From assembly GCF_016595675.1 (NCBI RefSeq), contig NZ_JAENJH010000006.1, forward strand, positions 62,001 through 126,000: DNA of 64,000 nt. Reading direction: 5' to 3'. The notes below the pieces were generated by a model that searched no databases, was not told the origin of the DNA, and worked only from the letters and a program-made list of their open reading frames with translations. A program made the translations under genes and the position numbers. Shown one piece after another: positions 1 through 8,410 of the stretch. This DNA comes from Prauserella cavernicola. Its GTDB lineage: Bacteria; Actinomycetota; Actinomycetes; Mycobacteriales; Pseudonocardiaceae. Within the stretch, counting starts at the first letter, position 1. Each line of letters begins with the position of its first letter.

Positions 1-846
1 CACCGCGTAGGCCATCGGAAGGATCTTGACGGCCTCCGGGTCGCGGCCGGCCTCGGCGATGCGTTCCTTCTGGTCGCTGTAGTGCCGCTGCGCCACGGCG
101 AGCCCGGGGTCAGCGGTGAAGACCAGGTCCGCCCATTCGGCCGCGAACTCACGGCCACGGCCGGATGATCCTGCCTGCAGGATCGCCGGCCGGCCCTGGG
201 GCGTGCGCGGCACGGTGAGCGGGCCGCGCACGCGGAACCACTTGCCCTTGTGGTTGACCTCGTGAACCTTGGTGGGATCGGCGAACTCGCCGCTGTCCCG
301 ATCCATGATGAGCGCATCGTCCTCCCACGAGTCCCATAGCGCGGTGGTGGCCTCGAGGAACTCGTGTGCGCGGTCGTATCGTTCATCGTGTCCCACGTGG
401 GCCTCGCGGCCGAAGTTCTGGCCCTCGGAGTCGTTCACCGATGTCACGACGTTCCAGGCCGCCCGTCCGCCGGAGAGGTGGTCGAGCGTGGCGAACGTGC
501 GGGCGACGTGGAACGGCTCGTAGTACGTGGTGGAGTAGGTGGCGCCGACGCCGATCTTGCTGGTCGCCCCGACGATCCCGCCGAGAACCGCGGTGAGGTC
601 GAGCTTGACGGGGCGGGCTCCGTGGCGCACCGCGTCCGCCACGGAGTCGCCGTAGATGCCGGGCATGGCGAGTCGGTCGTCGAAGAACACCAGATCGAAC
701 TTCCCCTGCTCCAGCGTCCGCGCGATGCGCTGGTAGTACTCCATCGACAGGAAGGAGAGGTCGGCGGAGGGGTAGCGCCACGATCCCGAATAGACGGTGA
801 CGTTTCCGGCCTGCATGAAGCCGACCAAGGTCATCTGACGTGTCAT
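1..846 (-). CDS. NtaA/DszA-family flavin-dependent monooxygenase (partial)
   Basis: This is a luciferase-like monooxygenase that would use FMNH2 and O2 to oxidise a small organic substrate. 282 codons are visible; family members run to about 440, so roughly the last third lies beyond the window start. The fragments FFDDRLAM, LDHLSGGRAAWNVVTS, VRGPLTVPRTPQGRP and QAGSSGRGREFAAE are typical of the NtaA/SnaA/DszA branch of xenobiotic and sulfur-source monooxygenases. The start ATG (844-846) has purine-rich sequence upstream. It is divergent from a flavin reductase at 1139, the usual partner supplying reduced flavin. Two LacI-type operators lie between its start and the shared promoter region. 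The substrate cannot be told from sequence. Confidence 0.9.
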   Translation of the reverse strand, partial: MTRQMTLVGFMQAGNVTVYSGSWRYPSADLSFLSMEYYQRIARTLEQGKFDLVFFDDRLAMPGIYGDSVADAVRHGARPVKLDLTAVLGGIVGATSKIGVGATYSTTYYEPFHVARTFATLDHLSGGRAAWNVVTSVNDSEGQNFGREAHVGHDERYDRAHEFLEATTALWDSWEDDALIMDRDSGEFADPTKVHEVNHKGKWFRVRGPLTVPRTPQGRPAILQAGSSGRGREFAAEWADLVFTADPGLAVAQRHYSDQKERIAEAGRDPEAVKILPMAYAV

Positions 847-879
847 GAGCTCGTGCTCCCTCGAAGTCGGGGCTTCGGA

Positions 880-893
880 TGTAAGCTTTTACA
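880..893. promoter_or_regulatory. Secondary LacI-family operator
   Basis: TGTAAGCTTTTACA has perfect TGTAA/TTACA arms with the same four-base spacing as the main operator but a non-CG centre. Its centre lies 23 bases from the main operator, between that site and the monooxygenase start. Inference: a weaker, cooperatively bound site for the LacI regulator at 1639-2679. Confidence 0.55.
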
Positions 894-898
894 GAAAC

Positions 899-920
899 CA
901 AATGTAATCGATTACATTTG
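899..920. promoter_or_regulatory. Primary LacI-family operator
   Basis: A perfect 22-base palindrome whose core is TGTAATCGATTACA (903-916). It has the central CG and symmetric arms typical of LacI/GalR-family operators. The same 14-base core recurs at 1046-1059, and a close variant lies in front of the LacI gene itself (2695-2710), so the regulator can be assigned with fair confidence. Confidence 0.8.
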
Positions 921-1026
921 CGACCTAACTCATCGAACCCAATGAGCCGACCCGCTGTCAAGACCCGGGTTTCAGGTCTGTCGTCGTAGTGTTCCAGGCG
1001 CTTGACGTCTCGGGGTCGAATCATGT

Positions 1027-1059
1027 TCTATCGATATAGATGGAATGTAATCGATTACA
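1027..1059. promoter_or_regulatory. LacI-family operator pair upstream of the flavin reductase
   Basis: TGTAATCGATTACA at 1046-1059 is identical to the core of the operator at 903-916. Just before it, 1027-1040 is a dyad with TCTAT/ATAGA arms around CGAT that looks like a degenerate copy, centres 19 bases apart. The pair lies about 80-110 bases upstream of the flavin reductase start. The two divergent genes are therefore probably repressed together. Confidence 0.7.
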
Positions 1060-1138
1060 GAATTGCTTGTAACGTCTTGCACGATCACGGAGCTGACTGA
1101 GCACAAAGGACTTCGGTTTCTGCGAAAGGAAGTGCGGC

Positions 1139-1633
1139 ATGATCGCAGGTGCACAACGGGACGATGTCGGCGGGCGGTTCAGAGAGGCGATGGCCAGTTT
1201 TCCCAGTGGTGTCACGATCGTGACGACCGCCGATCCCGTTGGCCGATGGTGGGGTTTCACGGCGACGTCGTTCTGTTCGGTGTCCGCGAATCCGCCCCTC
1301 GTTCTCGTCTGCCTGTCGATCGGTGCGCGTTCACATCCGGTGTTCGCGCGGGCGACCCGCTGGCTTGTCCACGTGATCGACCCCGCCGACTCCGATCTCG
1401 CACTCCGCTTCGCCAGCAAGAGCACGGACAAGTTCGCTGATTCCGGATTCATCGTGGACGGACAGGGATTGCCGTCGCTCGAGCGCGCGGTCGTCCGGCT
1501 CGAGTGCGCGACGCACGCACGTCACCCTGGCGGAGACCACACGATTCTCGTCGGCCGTGTCGAGGACGCCCATCTGCGGTCTGGGACGCCTGCGGTGTAC
1601 TACCAGCGAGGCTTCCGGTCACTCGCCGGCTGA
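1139..1633 (+). CDS. Flavin reductase (HpaC/ActVB-like)
   Basis: A 164-residue flavin:NAD(P)H oxidoreductase of the HpaC/DszD type, expected to supply FMNH2 to the divergent monooxygenase at 1-846. Seen: the FPSGVTIVTT motif near the N-terminus, GFTATSFCSVSANPPLVLVCL (flavin-binding beta barrel), KSTDKFADSGF and a C-terminal YYQRGFRSL segment. Length is normal for the family. The start at 1139 follows an AAGGAAG ribosome binding site at about the right distance. It lies behind the LacI operator pair at 1027-1059 and ends five bases before the convergent lacI-type gene. Confidence 0.9.
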   Translation: MIAGAQRDDVGGRFREAMASFPSGVTIVTTADPVGRWWGFTATSFCSVSANPPLVLVCLSIGARSHPVFARATRWLVHVIDPADSDLALRFASKSTDKFADSGFIVDGQGLPSLERAVVRLECATHARHPGGDHTILVGRVEDAHLRSGTPAVYYQRGFRSLAG

Positions 1634-1638
1634 GCTCG

Positions 1639-2679
1639 TCAGTGCGCCGGCGGCGGCCCGGTGGATCCGGCGAGGTACAGCTCGGCGGTGACGAACTGTT
1701 GCTGCGGCTCGGTGGCTCGCGCACCGAGGTTGCTGTCGAGCAGATTCTTGAGCTGCACCGCGGCGCGCTGAGCGAGATCCCGGTAGTTCACGGTGATCCT
1801 GGTCAGCGGAGGATCGCTCAACGCGAACCAGCTCGGATGCCCGTACACCACCAGCGAAAGCTCATCGGGCCAACGCCTGCCACTCTCGTGAATTGTCCTC
1901 GCCGCGCCGATCGAGAGCGCCCCACCGCCGACGATCAGCGCCGTGGGTGGCCTGCGGTCGGCGAGCAGTTCCTCGACGCCGCGCCGTCCGTTGTCGGTCG
2001 TCGGTTCGAGGAGCTGGACGGCGATCGCGCTCTTGCCGAGACCGGCCAGTTTCAGGCCACGACGCAGGCCGCGGAGCCTCGCCGAGCCGTTGGACAATGC
2101 CTCCGGAGTGCCGAGATAGCCGATCCGCGTGTGCCCGAGCGCGGCGAGATGCAGTACCGCTTCGGCCATGGCCTGCTCGTCCTCGCTGAACACCCCAGGC
2201 GCCGCGATCCCGCAGGCGCGGTGGAACTCCACCACGGGCAGGTTGGAGAGCAGTTGCTTGGTCGGCTCGAGAATGTGAGTGCTCGGCGAGATCACGAGCC
2301 CGGCCACCCGGCTCGCCACGAGCTCCTTGAGCTGTTGGAGCTCACGTTCTGGATCGTTCTCGGTGATCGTGAGGATCAGCTGGGTGCCGTCGGCGGACAT
2401 CAGACGTGCGCATTCGGCGGCTACCGAAGAATAGGCAGGGGTGTCGACGTAGGGGATGACGAAACCGACGAAGGCGCGGCTGACATTCGCGCTGAGGGCC
2501 CTGGCCATGCGGTTCGCGACGTAGCCACGCTCCTCGGCGTGTTCCCGGATTCGCTGGGCCAGCTCAGGTCGTACGGAGGCGCTGCCATTGAGGGCCCGGG
2601 ACACGGTCGCGGTGGAAACGTCGAGCTCGCTGGCGAGGTCCGCGACGCTGATCTTGGTGACTTTCCCGCGCGTACCCAC
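1639..2679 (-). CDS. LacI-family transcriptional regulator
   Basis: A 346-residue LacI/GalR regulator. The N-terminal helix-turn-helix and hinge (residues 8-60: ISVADLASELDVSTATVSRALNG, then GYVANRMARALS) are followed by a periplasmic-binding-protein-like effector domain (FVGFVIPYVDTPAY onward, ending ITVNYRDLAQRAAVQLKNLL). It is convergent with the flavin reductase. Its own promoter carries an operator (2695-2710) closely matching those in front of the monooxygenase and reductase. It is likely the substrate-responsive repressor of this three-gene module and represses itself. The effector is unknown. Confidence 0.93.
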   Translation of the reverse strand: MGTRGKVTKISVADLASELDVSTATVSRALNGSASVRPELAQRIREHAEERGYVANRMARALSANVSRAFVGFVIPYVDTPAYSSVAAECARLMSADGTQLILTITENDPERELQQLKELVASRVAGLVISPSTHILEPTKQLLSNLPVVEFHRACGIAAPGVFSEDEQAMAEAVLHLAALGHTRIGYLGTPEALSNGSARLRGLRRGLKLAGLGKSAIAVQLLEPTTDNGRRGVEELLADRRPPTALIVGGGALSIGAARTIHESGRRWPDELSLVVYGHPSWFALSDPPLTRITVNYRDLAQRAAVQLKNLLDSNLGARATEPQQQFVTAELYLAGSTGPPPAH

Positions 2680-2694
2680 AGCGGCCTCCTGTCG

Positions 2695-2710
2695 ATGTAA
2701 GCGATTACAT
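2695..2710. promoter_or_regulatory. Autoregulatory LacI operator
   Basis: ATGTAAGCGATTACAT, centred about 23 bases upstream of the LacI-type start codon, matches TGTAAnCGnTTACA, the consensus of the sites at 903-916 and 1046-1059. Its position supports autorepression. Confidence 0.75.
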
Positions 2711-3093
2711 GGACACGGTAGGCGCCAGGCCGTGATAAGCGCAATCGCGATGTTCGGTGAGGCCTGGTCAGCGGGCCCGGCTGTTGCTTTCCCGTGTTCG
2801 CGAGAGAACGCTCGCGCCTCTGCCTTAACCTCACGGGCCGGTTGGATGGTTCATGGTCGTACATCACGTCCAAACCCCAGGACCACGTACAGCACTTTGC
2901 AGCTCGCGTGAGCCTGCGCGTTCAAGGATGGGCGGGGAGCCCCGTCGAGTTCCGCACGTGCGGCGTCTCGTTGTTCTTGCACCTGGTTGATGCTCTCGAC
3001 GAGTGCGGCTTGGACGACGCCGGCCTCCGTTGCCGCCCGGAGCTTGCGCAGACGCGTTTCGGTGGCGTGACGGGCAGCAGCTGCACCGTGCGT
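2711..3093. other. Intergenic region without a recognisable gene
   Basis: Open frames exist on both strands (for example plus 2794-3438) but their products are Arg/Ser/Pro-rich, low in complexity and resemble no family. Beyond the LacI promoter at the left end I see no RNA gene or strong hairpin. Confidence 0.5.
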
Positions 3094-3510
3094 CTAGCAC
3101 AGGGCATCGCGGCGGCCGCCGGATCCTGGCCGCGACCGACACTTGTCGACATCGACATCGACATCGACAGTGGGTGCCGGCGGGCCGGGAGCAGGAGGGC
3201 TGCTTCCGGCGGGGGTGCCAGTAGGCGGAGACCCACCTTGTTGGGTGTGCCCGGGTCGCTGGTGATCGAGATCGTCGGTGTCGCGGGGCGCCCGTCGATG
3301 ACGGAGGGTGACGCCGTCGGGGTGCGTGAGCCCCGTGCCGGCTGTCAGAGCGAAGACTGCTGCGAGCACCGCCGCCGGGAGACGGACGGGAGCGGCTCGG
3401 ACCGGCACGAGGTCTTCCCGGTCTCGGCCAGGGAGTAGCAGGCCGTCGGCGAGAACCTGTGCCACGGGCACATTCTGGGAAGGTGTGGGCTCCGCCTCGT
3501 GGTCGCGCAT
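3094..3510 (-). CDS. Hypothetical single-pass membrane protein
   Basis: 138 residues from an ATG at 3508-3510, four bases behind GGAGGG. The N-terminal 40 residues are polar and probably cytoplasmic (MRDHEAEPTPSQNVPVAQ), followed by a hydrophobic span (RLPAAVLAAVFALTAGTGL) and a Pro/Gly/Ser-rich tail with a VDVDVDVD run. This plan resembles small anchored proteins common in Pseudonocardiaceae, but I recognise no family. Third-position GC is lower than in neighbouring genes, so it may be a weakly conserved or spurious gene. It lies downstream of the AraC regulator on the same strand. Confidence 0.42.
   Translation of the reverse strand: MRDHEAEPTPSQNVPVAQVLADGLLLPGRDREDLVPVRAAPVRLPAAVLAAVFALTAGTGLTHPDGVTLRHRRAPRDTDDLDHQRPGHTQQGGSPPTGTPAGSSPPAPGPPAPTVDVDVDVDKCRSRPGSGGRRDALC
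3145..3168. repeat. Hexanucleotide tandem repeat (four copies)
   Basis: One GTCGAC followed by three ATCGAC units in perfect tandem. Read on the minus strand it encodes the Val-Asp run near the end of the hypothetical protein. Short tandem repeats of this kind can vary in copy number. Confidence 0.7.
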
Positions 3511-3589
3511 GCATCCCTCCCGATGGCCCGTGCAGCCGACGACATACTGGTGTCGCCGCCGCGCCCGTGGCCGACCGGACGTGCCACGT

Positions 3590-4690
3590 TCACTGACCGG
3601 GCGTGCCGATCTCGTGCCGGGCGTTGCACCGGAACTGTCCGGGTGTCTGGCCGGTCGCTCGTCGGAACGCGCGATGAAAGCCGGACTCGCTGGCGAACCC
3701 GCACGCATTGGCAACGACGCTGATCGGGAGGCTCGGCGCGGCCAGAAGCATCTGTTGGGCACGGCCGATGCGGATTCGACGCAGTCGGGCGCCGAGGCCG
3801 TCTGCGCCCAGGACGCGGTAGAGCGACCGTCGGGAAAGATGGCAGGCCGCCGCGACATCGGCGACATCCAGCTGGTGGTCGGACGAGTTGGCGTACAGGT
3901 ACTCGAGAATCCGTTCGAGCAGCGGTGATGGCGGCGGGACGGCTCGCTCGGTCTGGCCAGCGGCTGTCGCGGCCGTGGTGATGAGCGCGGCCACGTGGGA
4001 GGCGAACGGCGCGATCCGGTCGTTCCCGGCGCGCGCCGTTGCGCTGAGCGAGGTCAGGAAGGCCGAGACGACGGCGCCGGGAGTGCCCTCGCCGAGCGGG
4101 CGGGCGGTGCAGGTCCGGGTATCCAGGCCGGGGAGCAGCTGCTTCGGGACCCGCACGACGAGCTGGCGGAACGGACCGTCGGACTCGACCACGTAGGGGC
4201 GTGCACTGTCGTAGAAGACGATCGTGCCGGGCGCGAGCCGGGCCCGTCGGTCGTCCTGTTCGATGCGGCCGCTGCCGGCGAGCAGCACGGTCGCGAGGAG
4301 GAACTCGTCGTCGGCGGATCTGATGAGTGACCGGGTGCGTCTGACCCGTTGACCGCCCGCCGCCATTGTGGACAGGGTGATCTCGCCGCAGCGGACGTTC
4401 TCGAGCTGCCCGGAGAACGGGCCTGTCGACATCCTGTCGGCGAGCAGTCGCACATAGGTTGCGTCCAGTAGCTCCTGCCAGTGCTCGAACGTGTCGACGA
4501 GTGTGCCGCCGGGTCCTTGTGCGGCGTGAACCTTCACCAGCTGAGCATAGGATGCAGCGACATCGCGGTGGCGGGGATGACCCGAAGGTGGTCCTTCCGC
4601 ACTGTCCAGGTCGAGTGGTTCAGACCATACAGTGCCGGTCGTCCCCGGGCCGGACGTCAACGCGTTCCGCACGCGGGGCCGACCGGGCAC
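3590..4690 (-). CDS. AraC-family transcriptional regulator (FeaR-like)
   Basis: A 366-residue AraC/XylS regulator. The N-terminal two thirds form an AraC-binding-like domain (FEHWQELLDATYVRLL, GPFSGQL, PGTIVFYDSARPYVVES) as in FeaR/NphR-type activators of aromatic or amine catabolism. The C-terminal 100 residues are the double helix-turn-helix (VADVAAACHLSRRSLYRVLG, then ISVVANACGFASESGFHRAFRRATGQTPGQFR). The true start may be a later GTG, for example at 4537, since the first 50 residues are unusual and no clear ribosome binding site precedes 4690. It may control a neighbouring gene or an unlinked target. Confidence 0.87.
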   Translation of the reverse strand: MPGRPRVRNALTSGPGTTGTVWSEPLDLDSAEGPPSGHPRHRDVAASYAQLVKVHAAQGPGGTLVDTFEHWQELLDATYVRLLADRMSTGPFSGQLENVRCGEITLSTMAAGGQRVRRTRSLIRSADDEFLLATVLLAGSGRIEQDDRRARLAPGTIVFYDSARPYVVESDGPFRQLVVRVPKQLLPGLDTRTCTARPLGEGTPGAVVSAFLTSLSATARAGNDRIAPFASHVAALITTAATAAGQTERAVPPPSPLLERILEYLYANSSDHQLDVADVAAACHLSRRSLYRVLGADGLGARLRRIRIGRAQQMLLAAPSLPISVVANACGFASESGFHRAFRRATGQTPGQFRCNARHEIGTPGQ

Positions 4691-4735
4691 CCGGGGACGA
4701 GCGAGGTGGTAGGCGTCGTACGCCGCGATGCGTTC

Positions 4736-6301
4736 CTACAGGTCGCAGCGGGCTTCGGCGGGCGGCAGTGTCAGGTCGATCAGGTAGTCGGTCGCGATTT
4801 GATCGACGCACGGGCTCTGCCCGAGCAGGGCGGCCCCGTGCTGGGCCCCGTCCACGGTCAGCAGCGTGCCGTCGAGGATCCGAGCCATGTTGATGCCGCC
4901 CTGGTGAGGCGTCGCCGGGTCGTCGGTGACCGACGTGACCAGGATCGGAGGCACGTCGACGTCGCCGGTGATGAACGGCCCGGTCCGGCTCGGCGGCTCC
5001 GGCCAGGCCGCGCACTCGTGGTAGCTCTCGGAGACCGGGTTTCCGTCGTCCATGATCGGGGAGGCTTCGCGGACCTGGCGGAGCAGGTCGGCCTGGTCGG
5101 CCGGGGTTCGCCGCTCCCAGTCCATGCACCGGATCGAGCGGAACGCCTCGATCAGGCTGCCGTGGCGGCCGTCGCTGCCGCGCTGGGCGTACTGGTCGTG
5201 CAGCGCCAGCAGAAGGTCGCCGCGCCCGTCCGCCGCCTCCGTCAGCCCCCGCAGGACGACCGGGAACAGTTTCTCGGAGTACAGCCCGGAGAACACGCCG
5301 GTCGCGGCGCTCTCGTAGGTCAGGCCGCGCCCGTCGGTGGTGGGCAGAGGGTTGTCCTGCAGCGGGCGCAGCAGCGCGTGATAGGCCTCGACCGCCCGGG
5401 CCGGGTCGGTGCCCAGCGGGCAGTCGGGAGTGCTCGCGCATTGCGCGGCCATCGCGTCGAACGCCCCCTGGATCCCCACGGCCTGGGACACCGTGAACTC
5501 CGCATCGGACAATTCGGGGTCGACGGCGCCGTCGAGCAGCATGGCCCGCACGTTGTCCGGGAACGACTCGGCGTACACCGCGCCGAGTTCGGTGCCGTAG
5601 CTGTAGCCGAGGAAGGACAGCTGTTCGTCGCCCAGCGCCGCGCGCAGCACGTCCAGGTCCTGCACCGTGTCCCGGGTGCCGATGTTGACCAGCGCCTGCT
5701 CTCCGCCCGCGCTGTCGGCGCAGCGCTGCGCGATCTCCTCCGCCGCCTGCGCGTCGGGGACGTCCTCAGGCAGGAGGGTGCCGTTGAAGCCTTCGCCGCG
5801 GTCGTCCTCGGCGTTGGTGAAGCAGTCCACCCGCGGGGTGGTGGCACCCACGCCTCGGGGGTCGAACCCGACGATGTCGAAGCGTTCCCCGATGGCCATC
5901 GGGTCCCAGGTCGGCGCCATCGTGGCGGTGTGGCTCATCCCCGAACCACCGGGGCCGCCCGGGTTGACGACCAGCGATCCGATCCGCTCACCCTTGGCCT
6001 TCATCCGCAGCAGTGCGATCTCGGCCCGGGGCCCGTCGGGATCGTCGTAGTCGAGCGGGACCTGCATCCGGGCGCAGTCGAACCGGTCGTTCGCGAACAG
6101 TGCCTCGTCGGCCGCGGTCGTCGCGTACGGGGCGCACGGCTCGAACGTGAGTTGCTGGTCGTGGAACTGTGTCAGGTCCGGCGCGGATGACGCTGTCGCC
6201 TCCGGCTCCCCGGCAGGGTCCGGTTGGCCGCACGCGGTCGCCACCAAGAGCAGCGGTAATCCCACCGCTGCGAGCGCCATCGGGATACTTCGTCGCTGCA
6301 C
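4736..6301 (-). CDS. TAP-type alpha/beta hydrolase lipoprotein (tripeptidyl aminopeptidase-like)
   Basis: A 521-residue secreted serine hydrolase of the SlpD/SlpE-Tap family, which removes peptides from protein N-termini outside the cell. The leader MQRRSIPMALAAVGLPLLLVATAC suggests lipidation at Cys24, although the -3 residue is not ideal for a lipobox. Seen: NPGGPGGSG (oxyanion region), FDPRGVG, the nucleophile elbow GYSYGTELGA, a late Asp in TSVTDDPATPHQGG and the His in DGAQHGAALLG. A C-terminal TAP-like domain with Cys pairs is present. Length is normal. It stands alone, upstream of the AraC gene on the same strand. Confidence 0.92.
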   Translation of the reverse strand: MQRRSIPMALAAVGLPLLLVATACGQPDPAGEPEATASSAPDLTQFHDQQLTFEPCAPYATTAADEALFANDRFDCARMQVPLDYDDPDGPRAEIALLRMKAKGERIGSLVVNPGGPGGSGMSHTATMAPTWDPMAIGERFDIVGFDPRGVGATTPRVDCFTNAEDDRGEGFNGTLLPEDVPDAQAAEEIAQRCADSAGGEQALVNIGTRDTVQDLDVLRAALGDEQLSFLGYSYGTELGAVYAESFPDNVRAMLLDGAVDPELSDAEFTVSQAVGIQGAFDAMAAQCASTPDCPLGTDPARAVEAYHALLRPLQDNPLPTTDGRGLTYESAATGVFSGLYSEKLFPVVLRGLTEAADGRGDLLLALHDQYAQRGSDGRHGSLIEAFRSIRCMDWERRTPADQADLLRQVREASPIMDDGNPVSESYHECAAWPEPPSRTGPFITGDVDVPPILVTSVTDDPATPHQGGINMARILDGTLLTVDGAQHGAALLGQSPCVDQIATDYLIDLTLPPAEARCDL

Positions 6302-6511
6302 GTTTCCTCGTTTTCGTTCGGGCGGGTGCGGTCTCGCGCACTGATCCGAACGTCAGGAGACAACATGCCCTTGGGGCACCCTCAACCCCCGAACAGGTGG
6401 TCCCAGGTCCCCGGCGACGCACTCGCAGGAGGGCGAGTTTCCCTAGTCGAGGACACGGAAGCGAGACGTGCTGCGAGCAGCCGGACTCCAGGAACTCCAG
6501 AGCCGACCGGC

Positions 6512-7207
6512 TTAGGGCGAATCGCCGCTCGCTGCGAAGCGGCGCTGCGAACGCGTGCCGGTGACCATTCCCAGCGCGAGCTCGGCGTAGAACTCGCCGA
6601 GTTGCTCCGGCGAGTCAGGCCCGTCCGAGCGGTACCAGCGCACGAGATCGACACCGAGCGACAGCATGGCACGCACGACTCGGTGCACGTCAACGTCTGC
6701 GAAGGACCGTTCTGCCACGCCCCGTACTACGGCGTCGTGGAACGTCGCCGTCGAACACCTGCGCAGCTCGCGGATCTCCTCGTAGTGCGGGGGTGACAGG
6801 GCGGTGAGCTCGTACTGGCAGACGCGAGCGACCACGTGGTGGTGCGCGTGCCATGCGACGAACCGCCGGATCAGCGACCGTAGGTGCTCGGACGCGTCGT
6901 CGGCCGGTTCGCCGTCGTCGAGCACCTCGAGGGACCTGCGGTGTCCGGTGTGGATGATCTCGAACAGCACGTGTTCCTTCGACCGGAAGTGCACATACAG
7001 TGCGCCCGGCGACAACCCGACCGCCGACGTGATGTCCCGCGTGGTCGTGGCATGGAAGCCGTTGGCGGCGAAGCAGCGCACGCCGGAGGTCAGCAGGTTG
7101 CGGGCGACTTCGCCACGGTCGCCGTCCCACAGCTGCGACACGTCGGAATCAGAGGCGGGCGCTGCGCCATCGCCGTCGGTCCGCGCACCGGCACCCATGC
7201 CGTCCAT
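6512..7207 (-). CDS. TetR-family transcriptional regulator
   Basis: 231 residues with an N-terminal TetR helix-turn-helix (AANGFHATTTRDITSAVGLSPGALYVHFRSKEHVLFEII) and a helical ligand domain. It is divergent from the LLM oxidoreductase-lactonase pair at 7384-9304. A GATAGT/ACTATC dyad lies in the shared promoter. It probably represses both itself and that pair in response to the pair's substrate. An alternative start lies three codons downstream. Confidence 0.93.
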   Translation of the reverse strand: MDGMGAGARTDGDGAAPASDSDVSQLWDGDRGEVARNLLTSGVRCFAANGFHATTTRDITSAVGLSPGALYVHFRSKEHVLFEIIHTGHRRSLEVLDDGEPADDASEHLRSLIRRFVAWHAHHHVVARVCQYELTALSPPHYEEIRELRRCSTATFHDAVVRGVAERSFADVDVHRVVRAMLSLGVDLVRWYRSDGPDSPEQLGEFYAELALGMVTGTRSQRRFAASGDSP

Positions 7208-7293
7208 CTACCACCTCTCCGCCATCGCCGTAGGTATCGCCGAACAGCACGAGCACCCTGTCGAGCGCGACCCACGTGTGTGGCTTGCGTCAT

Positions 7294-7307
7294 GATAGTT
7301 GACTATC
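7294..7307. promoter_or_regulatory. Candidate TetR operator
   Basis: GATAGT-TG-ACTATC, perfect six-base arms, about 77 bases upstream of the LLM gene and 87 upstream of the TetR gene. Size and placement suit a TetR dimer. Confidence 0.6.
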
Positions 7308-7383
7308 GTACCCTCCCACCAGGCTAAATGTGCGCTTAGTCAGCTTCGACCGTCCGCGTTTCATGAGCCGGAGGGAGGCACCA

Positions 7384-8373
7384 ATGGAGGTGTCGTGCGC
7401 GTTTCCCACTGCCCTGGACACTCCCGACAACATCGCGCTTGCGGAACAGCTCGGCTTCCATCGGGCGTGGGTCTATGACACGCCGCAGCAGAGTCCGGAC
7501 GTGTGGATGACGCTGGCGCTCGCCGCCGACCGGACCGAACGAATCGGTCTCGGCCCGGGCGTGCTCGTGCCGAGTCTGCGTCATCCGATGGTCAACGCGT
7601 CGGCGACCGCGACGCTGTGCGCGCTCGCGCCCGGTCGGGTGGCGGTCGCGTTCGGTACGGGTTTCAGCGGTCGTAGAGCGATGGGCTACGGCGCCGTCCG
7701 GTGGTCGTTCATGGACGCCTACATCCGCGCCTACCGCGGGTTGCTGCGCGGCGAGGTGGTCGAATGGGAGGGCGCGCGCATGCGGATGCTGCACCCCGAC
7801 GGCCACGCCCCCTCCCGTCCTGTCGACGTTCCGGTGCTCGTCGGCGCGCTCGGCCCGAAGGGCGGCAAAGTCGCCGAGGAATTGGGCGACGGGTTGTTCG
7901 CCACACTGCAGATTCCGGACTACGTGGGCCAGTTCTCGTGGTCGGCGTATCTGCTGTGGGGCACGGTGCTCGACGACGACGAACCCGTGGACTCGGCGCA
8001 CGCGCACTCGGCCGGAGGCCCGGGCTGGGCGTTGTCGTTGCACGGCGCCTACGAATTCGGCGGACCCGAGGCTGTGCGTGCGCTGCCCGGTGGTGACGAG
8101 TGGCTCGGCGTCATCGGAAAGTCCGCGAACGACGAACGCCATCTTTCCGTCCACAGCGGACATTGCGTCGAGCTCAATGACGCCGACGACGCCGCGTGGC
8201 GCGCGGGCGGCCACTCCACGCTCCGCGACGTCACGCTGTCCGGAACCACCGAGGAGGTCCGCCGCGGCCTCGACGACCTCGCCGCCCGCGGAGTCACGGA
8301 AGTCGTCTTCCAGCCGTGCGGGCCGGACGTGCGCACCGAGCTCGAACGCTTCCTCGACGCGGCATGCGCCTGA
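7384..8373 (+). CDS. LLM-class flavin-dependent oxidoreductase
   Basis: A 329-residue luciferase-like TIM-barrel enzyme. Seen: AEQLGFHRAWVYDTP, IGLGPGVLVPSLRHPMVNASATATL, RVAVAFGTGFSGRRAMG and VPVLVGALGPKGGKVAEELGDGLF, the usual pattern for the LLM superfamily using FMN or F420. The start at 7384 was chosen over the upstream ATG at 7330 because GGAGGGAGG precedes it at the right distance. It is followed 37 bases later by an SMP-30/lactonase gene, so a Baeyer-Villiger reaction giving a lactone is an attractive inference. No dedicated flavin reductase is adjacent. Confidence 0.88.
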   Translation: MEVSCAFPTALDTPDNIALAEQLGFHRAWVYDTPQQSPDVWMTLALAADRTERIGLGPGVLVPSLRHPMVNASATATLCALAPGRVAVAFGTGFSGRRAMGYGAVRWSFMDAYIRAYRGLLRGEVVEWEGARMRMLHPDGHAPSRPVDVPVLVGALGPKGGKVAEELGDGLFATLQIPDYVGQFSWSAYLLWGTVLDDDEPVDSAHAHSAGGPGWALSLHGAYEFGGPEAVRALPGGDEWLGVIGKSANDERHLSVHSGHCVELNDADDAAWRAGGHSTLRDVTLSGTTEEVRRGLDDLAARGVTEVVFQPCGPDVRTELERFLDAACA

Positions 8374-8410
8374 ACCACCGACCACAGTCAATCACCTCCG
8401 AGGAGGCGTC

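Noticed and set aside
2794-3438. 214-codon plus-strand frame
   Set aside because: No ribosome binding site, low-complexity product including the DIDIDID run; the opposite-strand membrane protein is more plausible.
4481-6190. 569-codon plus-strand frame opposite the TAP hydrolase
   Set aside because: It is an antisense shadow: Arg/Val/Gly-rich, no family resemblance, while the minus-strand product has a signal, catalytic motifs and normal length.
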